A DNA stretch of 37,135 nt, taken from the NCBI GenBank assembly GCA_023388835.1, contig JAEWFK010000054.1, forward strand, positions 1 through 37,135. Reading direction: 5' to 3'. The notes under the pieces were generated by a model. It had not been told where the DNA came from. It saw only the letters and a program-made list of their open reading frames with translations, and did not search any database. Below, in pieces: positions 24,743-32,596 of this stretch. Both the position numbers and the translations under genes were made by a program. This DNA is from Pseudomonadota bacterium. GTDB lineage: Bacteria > Pseudomonadota > Gammaproteobacteria > Burkholderiales > Burkholderiaceae_B. Position 1 is the first letter of the stretch; every line of letters begins with the position of its first letter.

Positions 24743-25322
24743 GGCCCGCGTCGCCCGACAGCATGACGGCGCTCTTGATGCCCAGCATTGCCAGGCCTGC
24801 TTCGTAGCGCTGCTCGGGTGGCATGTCGAAAAGGATTTGATGGGTGGCGTCGACATTGAGCCACGCGTTCTGCGACAGTTCGTCTTCGAGCTGCCCCGCT
24901 CCCCAGCCGGCATATCCCAGCGTAATGAGCAGGTGCTCGGGCCCCTTGCCCACAGCGACGTCCTGCAAGACATCGCGGGACGTGGTCAGAGCGATATCGC
25001 CCAGCTGGACGCTCGAGCCATAGCCGTGTGCCGGCATGTGAAGCACGAAGCCGCGGTCGGTCTGTACCGGCCCGCCGAAGAAGACGGGCGCCTGTTCGCG
25101 TGCACCGATTTCCAAGGAAAGGGGAAGATCGAGCCGCTTGAGCAGATCGCCCACCGTGAGGTCGGTGGGCCGGTTGATGACCAGCCCCAGGGCGCCCTGA
25201 TCGGTGTGCTCGCAGACGTAGATTACCGTGTCTGCGAGGCTTCCCATGACCTTGCCGGGCATGGCCAACAGCAACTGCCGGGACAGATTGACAGTGGACT
25301 CGGATTGCGGATTGTCAGTCAT
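24735..25322 (-). CDS. algH: YqgE/AlgH family protein (UPF0301)
   Basis: A 195-residue cytoplasmic protein of the YqgE/AlgH family, almost always next to ruvX. It shows the family's QLLLAMPGKVMGSLADTVIY start region (about 11-30), the GALGLVINRPTDLTVGDLL segment, VFFGGPVQTDRGFVLH, and LITLGYAGWGAGQLEDE. The function is unclear: it has been linked to alginate regulation in Pseudomonas and to redox or stress signalling. It follows the rubredoxin gene by 42 nt. Confidence 0.94.
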   Translation of the reverse strand: MTDNPQSESTVNLSRQLLLAMPGKVMGSLADTVIYVCEHTDQGALGLVINRPTDLTVGDLLKRLDLPLSLEIGAREQAPVFFGGPVQTDRGFVLHMPAHGYGSSVQLGDIALTTSRDVLQDVAVGKGPEHLLITLGYAGWGAGQLEDELSQNAWLNVDATHQILFDMPPEQRYEAGLAMLGIKSAVMLSGDAGHA

Positions 25323-25364
25323 GGCTCATCCCTCCTGGGCTCTGTACAGCGACAACGGACGCGG

Positions 25365-25529
25365 TCAGACTTCAATCAGTTCGAAGTCTTCCTTGCGGGC
25401 GCCGCATTCCGGGCAAACCCAGTTGGGGGGGACGTCCTCCCAGCGAGTGCCGGGCGGAATACCTTCCTCCGGAAGACCGGCTTCTTCATCATATATCCAT
25501 CCGCAGATCAAACACATCCAGGTTCGCAT
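25365..25529 (-). CDS. Rubredoxin
   Basis: A 54-residue electron carrier with one iron bound by four cysteines: CLIC (Cys6, Cys9) and CPEC (Cys39, Cys42). YDEEAGLPEEGIPPGT and W30 are typical of rubredoxin. The start at 25529 fits the family; in-frame ATGs further upstream would add a non-homologous 41-residue leader. A strong Shine-Dalgarno is not visible. First gene of the minus-strand run to plsC and divergent from the thiD-like gene. A partner reductase or alkane hydroxylase is not present here. Confidence 0.96.
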   Translation of the reverse strand: MRTWMCLICGWIYDEEAGLPEEGIPPGTRWEDVPPNWVCPECGARKEDFELIEV

Positions 25530-25611
25530 GATTTTTGTTGCTCGCTTTAATGGGGAGGCCGTGCGGTGCCGCAGCAGCTTCCTATAGAATGGGGCCAATA
25601 TTACTAAACCC

Positions 25612-25635
25612 AAGGACGGCCCGCGTGCGGGCATG
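25612..25635 (+). promoter_or_regulatory. Shine-Dalgarno and start separated by a hairpin, thiD-like gene
   Basis: AAGGA (25612-25616) is 16 nt from the ATG at 25633, too far for normal initiation. GCCCG, loop CGTG, CGGGC (25619-25632) lies between them and would bring the two close if folded. A -10-like TATAGAAT occurs upstream at 25583-25590. Confidence 0.4.
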
Positions 25636-26460
25636 CCCCTACTCACCATCACTATCGTGCCTGCAGCGCCCTATCCCATCGTGCTCATTTTCGGGCCGTT
25701 CGACCCCAGCGGTTCGACCGGCCTTCCGGCGGACGCCGTCACCTGTGCGGAGCTCGGCTGCCATGCCGTATCGGCGCTGACCGGCATGCTGGTACAGGAT
25801 ACCGCCGGTATCGAGAGCATGGAGGTAATAACCCCTGAGCTCATGGATGATCAGGCCCGGTGCCTGCTCGAAGACATGCCAGTGCATGCAATGAAGGTCG
25901 GTCCGCTTTATACAACGGAATCCGTGAGCGTGCTTGCGCAGATCACCGCCGACTACAGCAGCCTGCCCCTGGTCGTCCATCTTCAGCGGCTTCCCCAGCT
26001 TCCCATGGAAGACGAGTTCGACGCCGAAGAAACCGTGGCGGCCTTGCTTGAACTGGTGCTGCCCCAGACCGATCTCATCGTGACGGACCACACGCTGCTT
26101 CTGCAGTGGCAGTCGCATGGCCTGCTGCCGGGCAACACGCCAGACCGTGCCATGGAGGCCTTGCTCGAATACGGGGCCAGCGCGCTGCTGGTTTCCGGTG
26201 TCCCGGGGTCCGATGCCTCCCGCAGCTTCCTGTTGCGCGACGAAAACGGCGGCACGGCGCGATGGGCGGCCGCCCGCGGCGAACCTGTGACTGTGACTGA
26301 CACTGATGGCCTGCTTGCCACCGTGATCACTGCCGAACTCGCCCGGGGCAAAGAAGTGCAGCAAGCGGTGGAGCACGGGCTGGCAGTGGCCGCCGGCATG
26401 GTCGAACGGGTTTTTCAGCCCGGCATGGGCGCCCGCATCTTCAACCGGAGCCGCACATGA
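25633..26460 (+). CDS. ThiD-like protein (phosphomethylpyrimidine kinase fold) with degenerate active site
   Basis: A 275-residue ribokinase-fold protein clearly related to HMP/HMP-P kinase ThiD at its N terminus: IFGPFDPSGSTGLPADAVTC (20-39), VSALTGMLVQDT and the KVGPL strand (88-92). Later ThiD signatures are lost. The VLDPVM motif reads VVHLQRL, the TPN segment reads IVTDHTLL, KGGH reads SGVPG, and the anion-hole/catalytic HGTGCT reads DGLLAT (225-230) with Ala229 where the catalytic Cys is expected. The frame is intact and the stop overlaps thiE by 4 nt (ATGA), so it is a maintained gene, probably a pseudoenzyme or an enzyme with changed specificity. GTG 25657 is an alternative start. Confidence 0.8.
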   Translation: MPLLTITIVPAAPYPIVLIFGPFDPSGSTGLPADAVTCAELGCHAVSALTGMLVQDTAGIESMEVITPELMDDQARCLLEDMPVHAMKVGPLYTTESVSVLAQITADYSSLPLVVHLQRLPQLPMEDEFDAEETVAALLELVLPQTDLIVTDHTLLLQWQSHGLLPGNTPDRAMEALLEYGASALLVSGVPGSDASRSFLLRDENGGTARWAAARGEPVTVTDTDGLLATVITAELARGKEVQQAVEHGLAVAAGMVERVFQPGMGARIFNRSRT

Positions 26461-27104
26461 CCACATTGAGGTTTCCCCAGGGCCTCTATGGCGTATCGCC
26501 CGACTGGGACGACACCCCTCGCCTTCTCGCCGCCCTCGGGGCAGCGGCGGCCGGCGGCATGGTCGCCTTCCAGCTGCGCCGCAAGACTGCAGAACCGCAG
26601 GCCGTCCTTGAACAGGCCCGCCAGATCGTGCAGCGCTGCCGGGAGCTCGGTGTGCTCAGCATCATCAATGATGACTGGCGCCTGGCCGCCCTGGTAGACG
26701 CCGACGGCGTGCATCTGGGCCGCGAAGACGGCAGTCTGGCCGATGCCCGTGTCGCCCTCGGCCCGGACCGCATCATTGGCTGCTCATGCTATGACGACCC
26801 GGCCCGCGCGGAACGCGCCATGCTGGCCGATGTCGACTATGTCGCCTTTGGCGCCATGTATCCCTCCGGCGTGAAGCCTGAGGCTGTTCGCGCCTTGCCC
26901 GAGCACCTGCGGCAAGCGCGCCGCATCGTCGACGAAGCACACGAAGGCTCTCGCCCGGCCGTCGTCGCCATCGGCGGCATCACCCCCGATAACGCCGCGC
27001 CAGTCATCGCCGCGGGCGCCGACAGCATCGCCGTCATCAGCGGCGTCTTCCTGGCTCCAGACATTCAGGCCGCCGCGCGGCGCTGCGCCGATCTCTTCGG
27101 CTGA
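26457..27104 (+). CDS. thiE: Thiamine-phosphate synthase
   Basis: Joins HMP-pyrophosphate and thiazole phosphate to thiamine phosphate. The 215-residue TIM barrel has the pyrophosphate-binding FQLRRKTAE, the Mg2+ segment SIINDDWRLAALV, DGVHLGREDGSLADAR, the GCSCYDD loop with the conserved Ser, and YVAFGAMYPSGVKPEA, whose Lys is kept while one Thr of the usual TxTK is Val. AIGGITPDNA and IAVISGVF end the barrel. It looks catalytically competent, in contrast to the overlapping upstream thiD-like gene. Confidence 0.93.
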   Translation: MTTLRFPQGLYGVSPDWDDTPRLLAALGAAAAGGMVAFQLRRKTAEPQAVLEQARQIVQRCRELGVLSIINDDWRLAALVDADGVHLGREDGSLADARVALGPDRIIGCSCYDDPARAERAMLADVDYVAFGAMYPSGVKPEAVRALPEHLRQARRIVDEAHEGSRPAVVAIGGITPDNAAPVIAAGADSIAVISGVFLAPDIQAAARRCADLFG

Positions 27105-27165
27105 TCGACTATCATTGGACGCATCGCCGGCACGCCGGCAGCCCACTCATTTCATCGAGCAAGAC

Positions 27166-28443
27166 ATGTCCCGCAACTCCGACTTATTCACCCGCGCCAG
27201 CAAGACTATTCCGGGCGGCGTCAATTCTCCGGTTCGTGCATTCCGTTCCGTCGGGGGCACGCCGCGTTTCATTCAACGCGCCCAGGGAGCCCATATCTGG
27301 GACGCAGACGGCACGCGTTATATCGACTATGTCGGCTCGTGGGGGCCTGCCATCCTGGGCCACGCACACCCTGAAGTCATCGAAGCCGTCCAGAAGGCGG
27401 CCGTGAACGGCCTTTCCTTCGGCGCTCCCACCGAAGCCGAGATCGAGATCGCCGAAGCCATTGTGGCGCGCATTCCGTCCATGGAGCAGGTCCGGCTGGT
27501 GAGTTCGGGCACTGAAGCCACCATGTCCGCCATTCGCCTGGCGCGCGGCTATACCGGGCGCCCGCGCATCATCAAGTTCGAAGGCTGCTATCACGGCCAC
27601 GCCGACAGCCTCCTGGTCAAGGCCGGCTCCGGCATGCTCACCTTCGGCAACCCGACGTCCTCGGGTGTGCCCGCGGAATTCATCCAGCACACGCTCGTGC
27701 TGGACTACAACGATCTGGACGCTGTCGCCGCCGCCTTTGAAAAGTATCCGGACGACATCGCCTGCATCATCGTGGAGCCCATTGCCGGCAACATGAATCT
27801 GATCAAACCGCGCCCGGGCTATCTGGAAGGCCTGCGCGAACTCTGCACCCGCTACGGCGCCGTGCTCATATTCGACGAAGTCATGACAGGCTTCCGCGCC
27901 GGGCCGCAAGGGGTTCAGGGCCTTACCGGCGTTCTGCCCGACATCACTACACTGGCCAAGGTGATTGGCGGTGGAATGCCAGTGGGCGCCTTTGGCGGCC
28001 GCGCGGACATCATGGGACACATCGCGCCGCTGGGCAGCGTCTATCAAGCCGGCACACTCTCGGGCAACCCCGTAGCTGTCGCCGCAGGCATCACCACACT
28101 GCGCCTGTTAGAACGCCCCGGCTTCTACGAGGCCTTGTCCGAGCGGTCGGCACAGCTCGCCACCGGCCTGCAGGAACGCGCCCGCTCCGCCGGCCTGGCG
28201 TTCAGCGCCGATTCGGTGGGCGGCATGTTCGGCCTGTACTTCCGTGACAGCATCCCAAGTTCGTTCGCCGAAGTGTCGGCCTCCGACACCGAGATGTTCA
28301 ATCGCTTCTTCCATGGCATGCTTGATCGCGGCGTGCACTTTGCGCCTTCCGCCTTCGAAGCCGGCTTCGTATCGGGCGCCCACGACGCCGCCATCATCGA
28401 AGAAACTCTGGACATCGCCGCCTCCGTCTTCGCGCAGCTGTAA
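27166..28443 (+). CDS. hemL: Glutamate-1-semialdehyde 2,1-aminomutase
   Basis: Makes 5-aminolevulinate for haem in the C5 pathway. The 425-residue PLP enzyme of the class III aminotransferase fold starts at MSRNSDLFTRASKTIPGGVN. The PLP lysine is Lys265 in LAKVIGGGMPVGAFGG, the same number as in well-studied GSAMs. SSGTEATMSAIRLARG, FEGCYHGHADSLLVKAGSG and FDEVMTGFR are all intact. It follows thiE by 61 nt. Confidence 0.97.
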   Translation: MSRNSDLFTRASKTIPGGVNSPVRAFRSVGGTPRFIQRAQGAHIWDADGTRYIDYVGSWGPAILGHAHPEVIEAVQKAAVNGLSFGAPTEAEIEIAEAIVARIPSMEQVRLVSSGTEATMSAIRLARGYTGRPRIIKFEGCYHGHADSLLVKAGSGMLTFGNPTSSGVPAEFIQHTLVLDYNDLDAVAAAFEKYPDDIACIIVEPIAGNMNLIKPRPGYLEGLRELCTRYGAVLIFDEVMTGFRAGPQGVQGLTGVLPDITTLAKVIGGGMPVGAFGGRADIMGHIAPLGSVYQAGTLSGNPVAVAAGITTLRLLERPGFYEALSERSAQLATGLQERARSAGLAFSADSVGGMFGLYFRDSIPSSFAEVSASDTEMFNRFFHGMLDRGVHFAPSAFEAGFVSGAHDAAIIEETLDIAASVFAQL

Positions 28444-28517
28444 AGAGAAACCTTTAACCGACATCAAGGCGATGAGAAACTTCCATATTTAAACTGTGCA
28501 GACCTAGCCGGCTTTTC

Positions 28518-28527
28518 GTGCCGGCAC
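28518..28527. promoter_or_regulatory. Palindrome upstream of the MarR gene, candidate operator
   Basis: GTGCCGGCAC is a perfect 10-bp palindrome 22 nt before the start. The overlapping GCCGGC (28507-28512 and 28520-28525) can also form a hairpin with loop TTTTCGT. A half copy GTCCGGCAC lies at 28538-28546. It is compatible with MarR autoregulation; unproven. Confidence 0.35.
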
Positions 28528-28549
28528 ACGGAGACAGGTCCGGCACATT

Positions 28550-29083
28550 ATGAAAGATTCCAACAACACCGCCCTGACGGGACCGGCAAATCCCGATCGC
28601 GAGAGCTGGGCTCGGCCCGGCGACCCTCTTGAGCTGCGCCTGTGGCTGCGCATGCTGACATGCAGCACGCTGGTGGAGAACCATGTGCGCACGCTCATGC
28701 GCAGCGGCTTCGACACGACGCTCCCGCGATTCGATCTCATGGCGCAACTGGCGAACTCGCCACGCGGCATGAAAATGAGCGATCTGTCGCGCCGGATGAT
28801 GGTCACCAACGGCAATATCACAGGCATCACCGACCAGCTCGAACGCGACGGACTGGTGGAGCGCATTAAAGTCGATACCGATCGGCGCAGCTGCCTGATC
28901 CTACTGACAGCAAAAGGCCGCCAAAACTTCAGGCAGATGTCCGCCGCCTACCAGGGCTGGATAAGCGAGCTCTTCGAAGGCGTACCGGCGAGCCGCCGGG
29001 AACGGCTTTACGAGCTGTTGGGCGAATTCAAGAAGGCCGGCCGCGATGCCCTGCCACAGAGCGGCGCTACCCCCTCAGACTGA
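28550..29083 (+). CDS. MarR-family transcriptional regulator
   Basis: A 177-residue winged-helix regulator. The recognition region reads MSDLSRRMMVTNGNITGITD (about 75-94), followed by QLERDGLVERIKVDTDRRSC with the wing Asp-Arg-Arg, and LLTAKGRQNF. Flanking helices would form the dimer interface, and a hydrophilic 25-residue extension precedes the fold. The target and ligand cannot be told from the sequence: its neighbours are hemL and argJ, neither an obvious MarR target. A palindrome in its own leader suggests self-control. Confidence 0.92.
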   Translation: MKDSNNTALTGPANPDRESWARPGDPLELRLWLRMLTCSTLVENHVRTLMRSGFDTTLPRFDLMAQLANSPRGMKMSDLSRRMMVTNGNITGITDQLERDGLVERIKVDTDRRSCLILLTAKGRQNFRQMSAAYQGWISELFEGVPASRRERLYELLGEFKKAGRDALPQSGATPSD

Positions 29084-29137
29084 ATGCCGCCGCTGAGATA
29101 GAATTGACGGTCCTCTCCCTTCCTGTGCGCAAGAAAG

Positions 29138-30364
29138 ATGGCCGTCAATCTCCATATCCCCCCACAGTCCGACATCCATTCCATCGCCGGCGTTGAAATC
29201 GGCACGACCCAGGGCGGCATCCGCAAGGCGGGCCGCAAGGACATCACCGTCTTTCGCCTGGCCGAGGGCACGTCGGTAGCGGGTGTGTTCACTACCAACC
29301 GTTTTCGCGCAGCTCCGGTGCAGGTCTGCGAACAGCACTTGGCTGCAGGCAAGGGCATACGCGCTCTTCTGGTCAACACGGGCAACGCCAATGCGGGTAC
29401 CGGCCAAGCCGGACTGGACGCCGCACAGCGCAGCTGCGAAGAGCTGGCCTCGCTGCTCGGTGTCGCGCCCGAACAGATCCTACCCTTTTCCACCGGGGTC
29501 ATCCTGGAACTGCTGCCGGTGGACCGCGTGGTTGCCGCGCTGCCGGGTGCAATCAATGATCTCGATACAGGCCACTGGTTTGATGCCGCCCATGGCATCA
29601 TGACCACCGACACCCAGCCCAAGATCGCTTCCCGCCGCATCACGCTGGGCGAAGACACCATCACAATCACCGGCATCAGCAAGGGCGCCGGCATGATTCG
29701 TCCCAACATGGCGACGATGCTCGGGTTCGTGGCCACCGATGCAGGCATCGCGCCGGATTTGCTGAATGACATGGCCCGCCGGATCGCGGATCAGTCCTTC
29801 AATCGCATCACGGTCGACGGCGACACATCGACCAACGACTCCTTCGTCATCATGGCCACCGGGCAGAGCGGCGCGCGCATCGAAAACGCGCAAGACCCCC
29901 GCTATGCGGCGCTTTTTGAGGCGCTCAGCCAATCGTCACTCGAGCTTGCGCAGAAGATTGTGCGGGACGCAGAAGGCGCCACAAAATTCATCACCGTACA
30001 GGTTGAAGAGGCCGCCAATGCACAAGAGGCACTGAAGGTCGCCTATGCCGTGGCGCAGTCACCGCTGGTCAAGACTGCCTTTTATGCATCCGACCCCAAC
30101 CTGGGCCGCATCCTGTGCGCGGTAGGCTATGCCGGTATCAACGATCTCGATGTCACCGGAACCCGCATGTGGCTGGGCGATACCCTGGTGGCCAGTGAAG
30201 GCGGACGCCACCCCGACTACACCGAAGAAGACGGGCAGCGCATCATGAAGGAAGCCGAGATCACCGTGCGTATTGCGCTGGGCCGGGGCGATCACAAGGA
30301 AACTGTGTACACCTGCGATTTTTCGCACGAATACGTCAGCATCAACGCCGACTACCGCTCCTGA
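29138..30364 (+). CDS. argJ: Bifunctional glutamate N-acetyltransferase / ornithine acetyltransferase
   Basis: Transfers acetyl from N-acetylornithine to glutamate in the cyclic arginine pathway and may also use acetyl-CoA. The 408-residue precursor has the self-cleavage site GAGMIRPNMATMLGF, in which Thr193 becomes the new N terminus of the beta chain and the nucleophile. Further motifs are NTGNANAGTG, FSTGVI, TVDGDTSTNDS and SPLVKTAFYASDPNLGRI. The C-terminal YVSINADYRS ending is typical. It is a monocistronic gene convergent with the hydrolase gene after it. Confidence 0.97.
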   Translation: MAVNLHIPPQSDIHSIAGVEIGTTQGGIRKAGRKDITVFRLAEGTSVAGVFTTNRFRAAPVQVCEQHLAAGKGIRALLVNTGNANAGTGQAGLDAAQRSCEELASLLGVAPEQILPFSTGVILELLPVDRVVAALPGAINDLDTGHWFDAAHGIMTTDTQPKIASRRITLGEDTITITGISKGAGMIRPNMATMLGFVATDAGIAPDLLNDMARRIADQSFNRITVDGDTSTNDSFVIMATGQSGARIENAQDPRYAALFEALSQSSLELAQKIVRDAEGATKFITVQVEEAANAQEALKVAYAVAQSPLVKTAFYASDPNLGRILCAVGYAGINDLDVTGTRMWLGDTLVASEGGRHPDYTEEDGQRIMKEAEITVRIALGRGDHKETVYTCDFSHEYVSINADYRS

Positions 30365-30371
30365 ACCCAGC

Positions 30372-30396
30372 CGGCCCTGAAGGGTGCTCAGGGCCG
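30372..30396. terminator. Hairpin between convergent argJ and hydrolase genes
   Basis: CGGCCCTGA, loop AGGGTGC, TCAGGGCCG: a perfect 9-bp stem 8 nt after the argJ stop and overlapping the stop codon of the minus-strand gene. T-tracts are poor on both sides, so efficiency is uncertain. Confidence 0.5.
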
Positions 30397-31644
30397 CGTT
30401 CCATCCAGCATCAACAGAGTCTCCGCCAAGACGCGTGTGCCGTCCAGAAGCTGCGACGGTTCAATCCATTCCTCCGGGCAATGGCTGCGTCCCCCCTTGC
30501 AGGGAATGAACACCATGCCCATGGGGCCCAGTCGGGCCATATAAGCCGCGTCGTGACCTGCCCCGCTGGGAAGCACGCAGCTGGCATATCCGAGCCTGCC
30601 CGCAGCCGCCTCGATCACCCGCATGACTTGTGGGTCGCACGCAGTGGGACTGGAGCGGCTGAGCTCGCGCATTTGAACGCGTACTCGCAGATCGGTCAGG
30701 CCCTGTGCTGTTTCCTTCAGAAGAGCTTCCGGAAAGGTTTCCAGCACGTCGACGCTGTCGCTACGGACTTCCAGGACCATGTCCACCCGCCCCGGAACGG
30801 CGTTGGGCACGTTGGGCGTCATCTCGATGCGACCGACGGTGGCGACTACGTAATGCGGATTCCCCGCCAGCGCCGAAGCACGCCGATTGGCGGCATCAAT
30901 CATGCGCGCCGCTCCGGCCAAGGCGTCGTGGCGCAGATCCATGGGCGTCGTCCCGGCATGGTCCGGTTGCCCCATAACGGTCAGCGCAACGCGCCTGATT
31001 CCGACAATATGGCTGACCACGCCGATCGGCAGACCCTGGGTTTCCAGCACCGGCCCCTGCTCGATGTGGAGTTCGACAAAAGCTGCGATGCTGTCCTGGG
31101 CACGCAAGGGACCGTGCAATTGGGCCGGATCCGCCCCGATACGGCTCATGCCTTGTGACAAGGTTTCGCCGTCAGGCCGCGGCGACGCAAGCATGTCGGC
31201 GTCAAGCAGGCCGGTCATGCCCCGGCTGCCGACGCAAGATATCCCGTAATCGCTCGGCTCTTCAGACAGGAAGTCGACGACTTCGAAGGGACGGTCTAGA
31301 AGGAGTCCGGCGTCTTCGAGCGCATGAGCGATCTCGATGCCCGCCAGCACGCCGATGATGCCGTCGAAGCGCCCGCCGTCCATCACGGTATCGCAGTGCG
31401 AGCCGGTGACGAGCGGTGCGACATCAAAACGGCCAGGGCGGCGCCCCACCAAGTTCCCTGCGGCGTCCTGGCTGACCTGCAAGCCGGCCTCTCGCATGCG
31501 CTCGGCGAGCCATTCGCGCGACTCCGCGTGCAATGACGTGAAGGCTCGGCGCGTCCACGGGCGCTGCGGGTCGGTATAACGCGCCAACTCTTCGACGCGC
31601 CGCCACAAACGGTCGCCGTTGATTTGAAATGTGGACGTGCTCAT
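30388..31644 (-). CDS. M20/hydantoinase-carbamoylase family amidohydrolase (N-carbamoyl-L-amino acid hydrolase or allantoate amidohydrolase)
   Basis: A 418-residue di-metal amidohydrolase of the M20 fold. The metal ligands can be placed at His83 (GSHCDTVMDGG), Asp94 (GRFDGIIGVL), Glu128-Glu129 (LSEEPSDYG), His193 (ELHIEQGPVLE) and His388 (GGRSHCPEEW). The dimerisation/lid domain with GQPDHAGTTPMDLRHDA sits between the catalytic halves. The family hydrolyses N-carbamoyl amino acids, ureidoglycolate or allantoate; motif reading cannot choose among them. Its start is 5 nt from the stop of the N-formylglutamate-amidohydrolase-like gene, so the pair is co-translated or co-transcribed. Confidence 0.9.
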   Translation of the reverse strand: MSTSTFQINGDRLWRRVEELARYTDPQRPWTRRAFTSLHAESREWLAERMREAGLQVSQDAAGNLVGRRPGRFDVAPLVTGSHCDTVMDGGRFDGIIGVLAGIEIAHALEDAGLLLDRPFEVVDFLSEEPSDYGISCVGSRGMTGLLDADMLASPRPDGETLSQGMSRIGADPAQLHGPLRAQDSIAAFVELHIEQGPVLETQGLPIGVVSHIVGIRRVALTVMGQPDHAGTTPMDLRHDALAGAARMIDAANRRASALAGNPHYVVATVGRIEMTPNVPNAVPGRVDMVLEVRSDSVDVLETFPEALLKETAQGLTDLRVRVQMRELSRSSPTACDPQVMRVIEAAAGRLGYASCVLPSGAGHDAAYMARLGPMGMVFIPCKGGRSHCPEEWIEPSQLLDGTRVLAETLLMLDGTRP

Positions 31645-31649
31645 GTGAT

Positions 31650-32525
31650 TCAGCCTTGAATCTGCGCCCGCATCCAGCGCAGCATTTCAGCGGTCAGTTC
31701 CGCAAGATCTTCCCGCAGTTTGTCGAAGCCGGCACTGGGGCGCAAACTGATCTCATCCATATAGAGCTTTCGGTTGATCTCGACTTGCAGACTGTGTCGC
31801 CCCTGAGCGGGATCGCCACAACGGCGCACGATCTCCACGCCCTTGTAGGGGTCGTTCACCGAAACACTGTAGCCACGCCCGCGCAGGAATTCAGCCACGA
31901 ACTCGCGGAACTCCGGAGCGGCCGTCTCGCCGTCGCGGTCGCCCAGCACGAAGTCGGGATGCACCAGCCCGGGTTTGTCGGTCGCGAATTTCGCTGCGAC
32001 GCTCGGCATGGAGTGACAGTTGATGTGCCAGGCCTGGCCGCATGCTGCGTGCGCGGAGTCCATCGCCGTGCGAAGCGTGTCGTGATACGGTTTCCAGCAC
32101 GCCTCGATACGGTGCCGCACCTCTGCAAGCGACAGCTTGCGATCGTATAGCGGCGTGCCGTCGTCCATCATGCGCCAGATCAGGCCCTTCCCAAGCCGCA
32201 CCTTGGGGGAATCGGGCAGCGGTTCAGGCCATGGCGCATCGAGCAGAAGAGGATCGATTTCATCGGGGCCGCGATTGGCGTCGATATAGCTGCGCGGGAA
32301 ACGCGCGGCCAGCATCGGGACGCCATGCTCCAGAGCGCCCGCCCACAAGTCGGCAACCCAAGTGTCTTCGGCAGTGCGCAGCGCCCCATGGGGAATGGCC
32401 GCAGCAAAATCCGGCGGATACTCGGTACCACTGTGTGGCGAATCGAGAACCAGCGGAACAGGCGTCTCTACAGGATTCGCGGGTCGGATATAACGGTAGG
32501 ACAGGGGCAGGGTATGTGACTGCAT
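31650..32525 (-). CDS. N-formylglutamate amidohydrolase family protein
   Basis: A 291-residue zinc-dependent amidohydrolase related to HutG of histidine degradation. The family motifs are LVLDSPHSGTEYPPDF (residues 25-40), EDTWVADLW, SYIDANRGPDEIDPLL, and the WHINCHSMPS metal/active-site segment. YSVSVNDPYKGVEIVRR and VEINRKLYMDE lie in the C-terminal part. No hut genes are near, so it may act on a formylated or other N-acyl amino acid rather than N-formylglutamate. No Shine-Dalgarno is visible before the ATG, and an intrinsic terminator lies directly upstream. Confidence 0.9.
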   Translation of the reverse strand: MQSHTLPLSYRYIRPANPVETPVPLVLDSPHSGTEYPPDFAAAIPHGALRTAEDTWVADLWAGALEHGVPMLAARFPRSYIDANRGPDEIDPLLLDAPWPEPLPDSPKVRLGKGLIWRMMDDGTPLYDRKLSLAEVRHRIEACWKPYHDTLRTAMDSAHAACGQAWHINCHSMPSVAAKFATDKPGLVHPDFVLGDRDGETAAPEFREFVAEFLRGRGYSVSVNDPYKGVEIVRRCGDPAQGRHSLQVEINRKLYMDEISLRPSAGFDKLREDLAELTAEMLRWMRAQIQG

Positions 32526-32530
32526 GATGT

Positions 32531-32577
32531 ACGAATAAAAAATGAAGGGCCCGGCCCCGTGTGGAAGCCGGGCCCTT
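32531..32577 (-). terminator. Intrinsic terminator after the Bug gene, before the N-formylglutamate-amidohydrolase-like gene
   Basis: Read on the minus strand, an 11-bp perfect stem (AAGGGCCCGGC with GCCGGGCCCTT, loop 11 nt) is followed by CATTTTTTATT. It lies 19 nt after the Bug stop codon and its T-rich tail ends about 6 nt before the next start codon. Confidence 0.85.
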
Positions 32578-32596
32578 GAGAAAAGCAGGACCGAAC

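Noticed and set aside
25639..26466. 275-codon minus-strand open frame opposite the thiD-like gene
   Set aside because: Considered because the thiD-like gene is degenerate, but the plus-strand product still aligns with ThiD and overlaps thiE, while the minus frame shows no family features.
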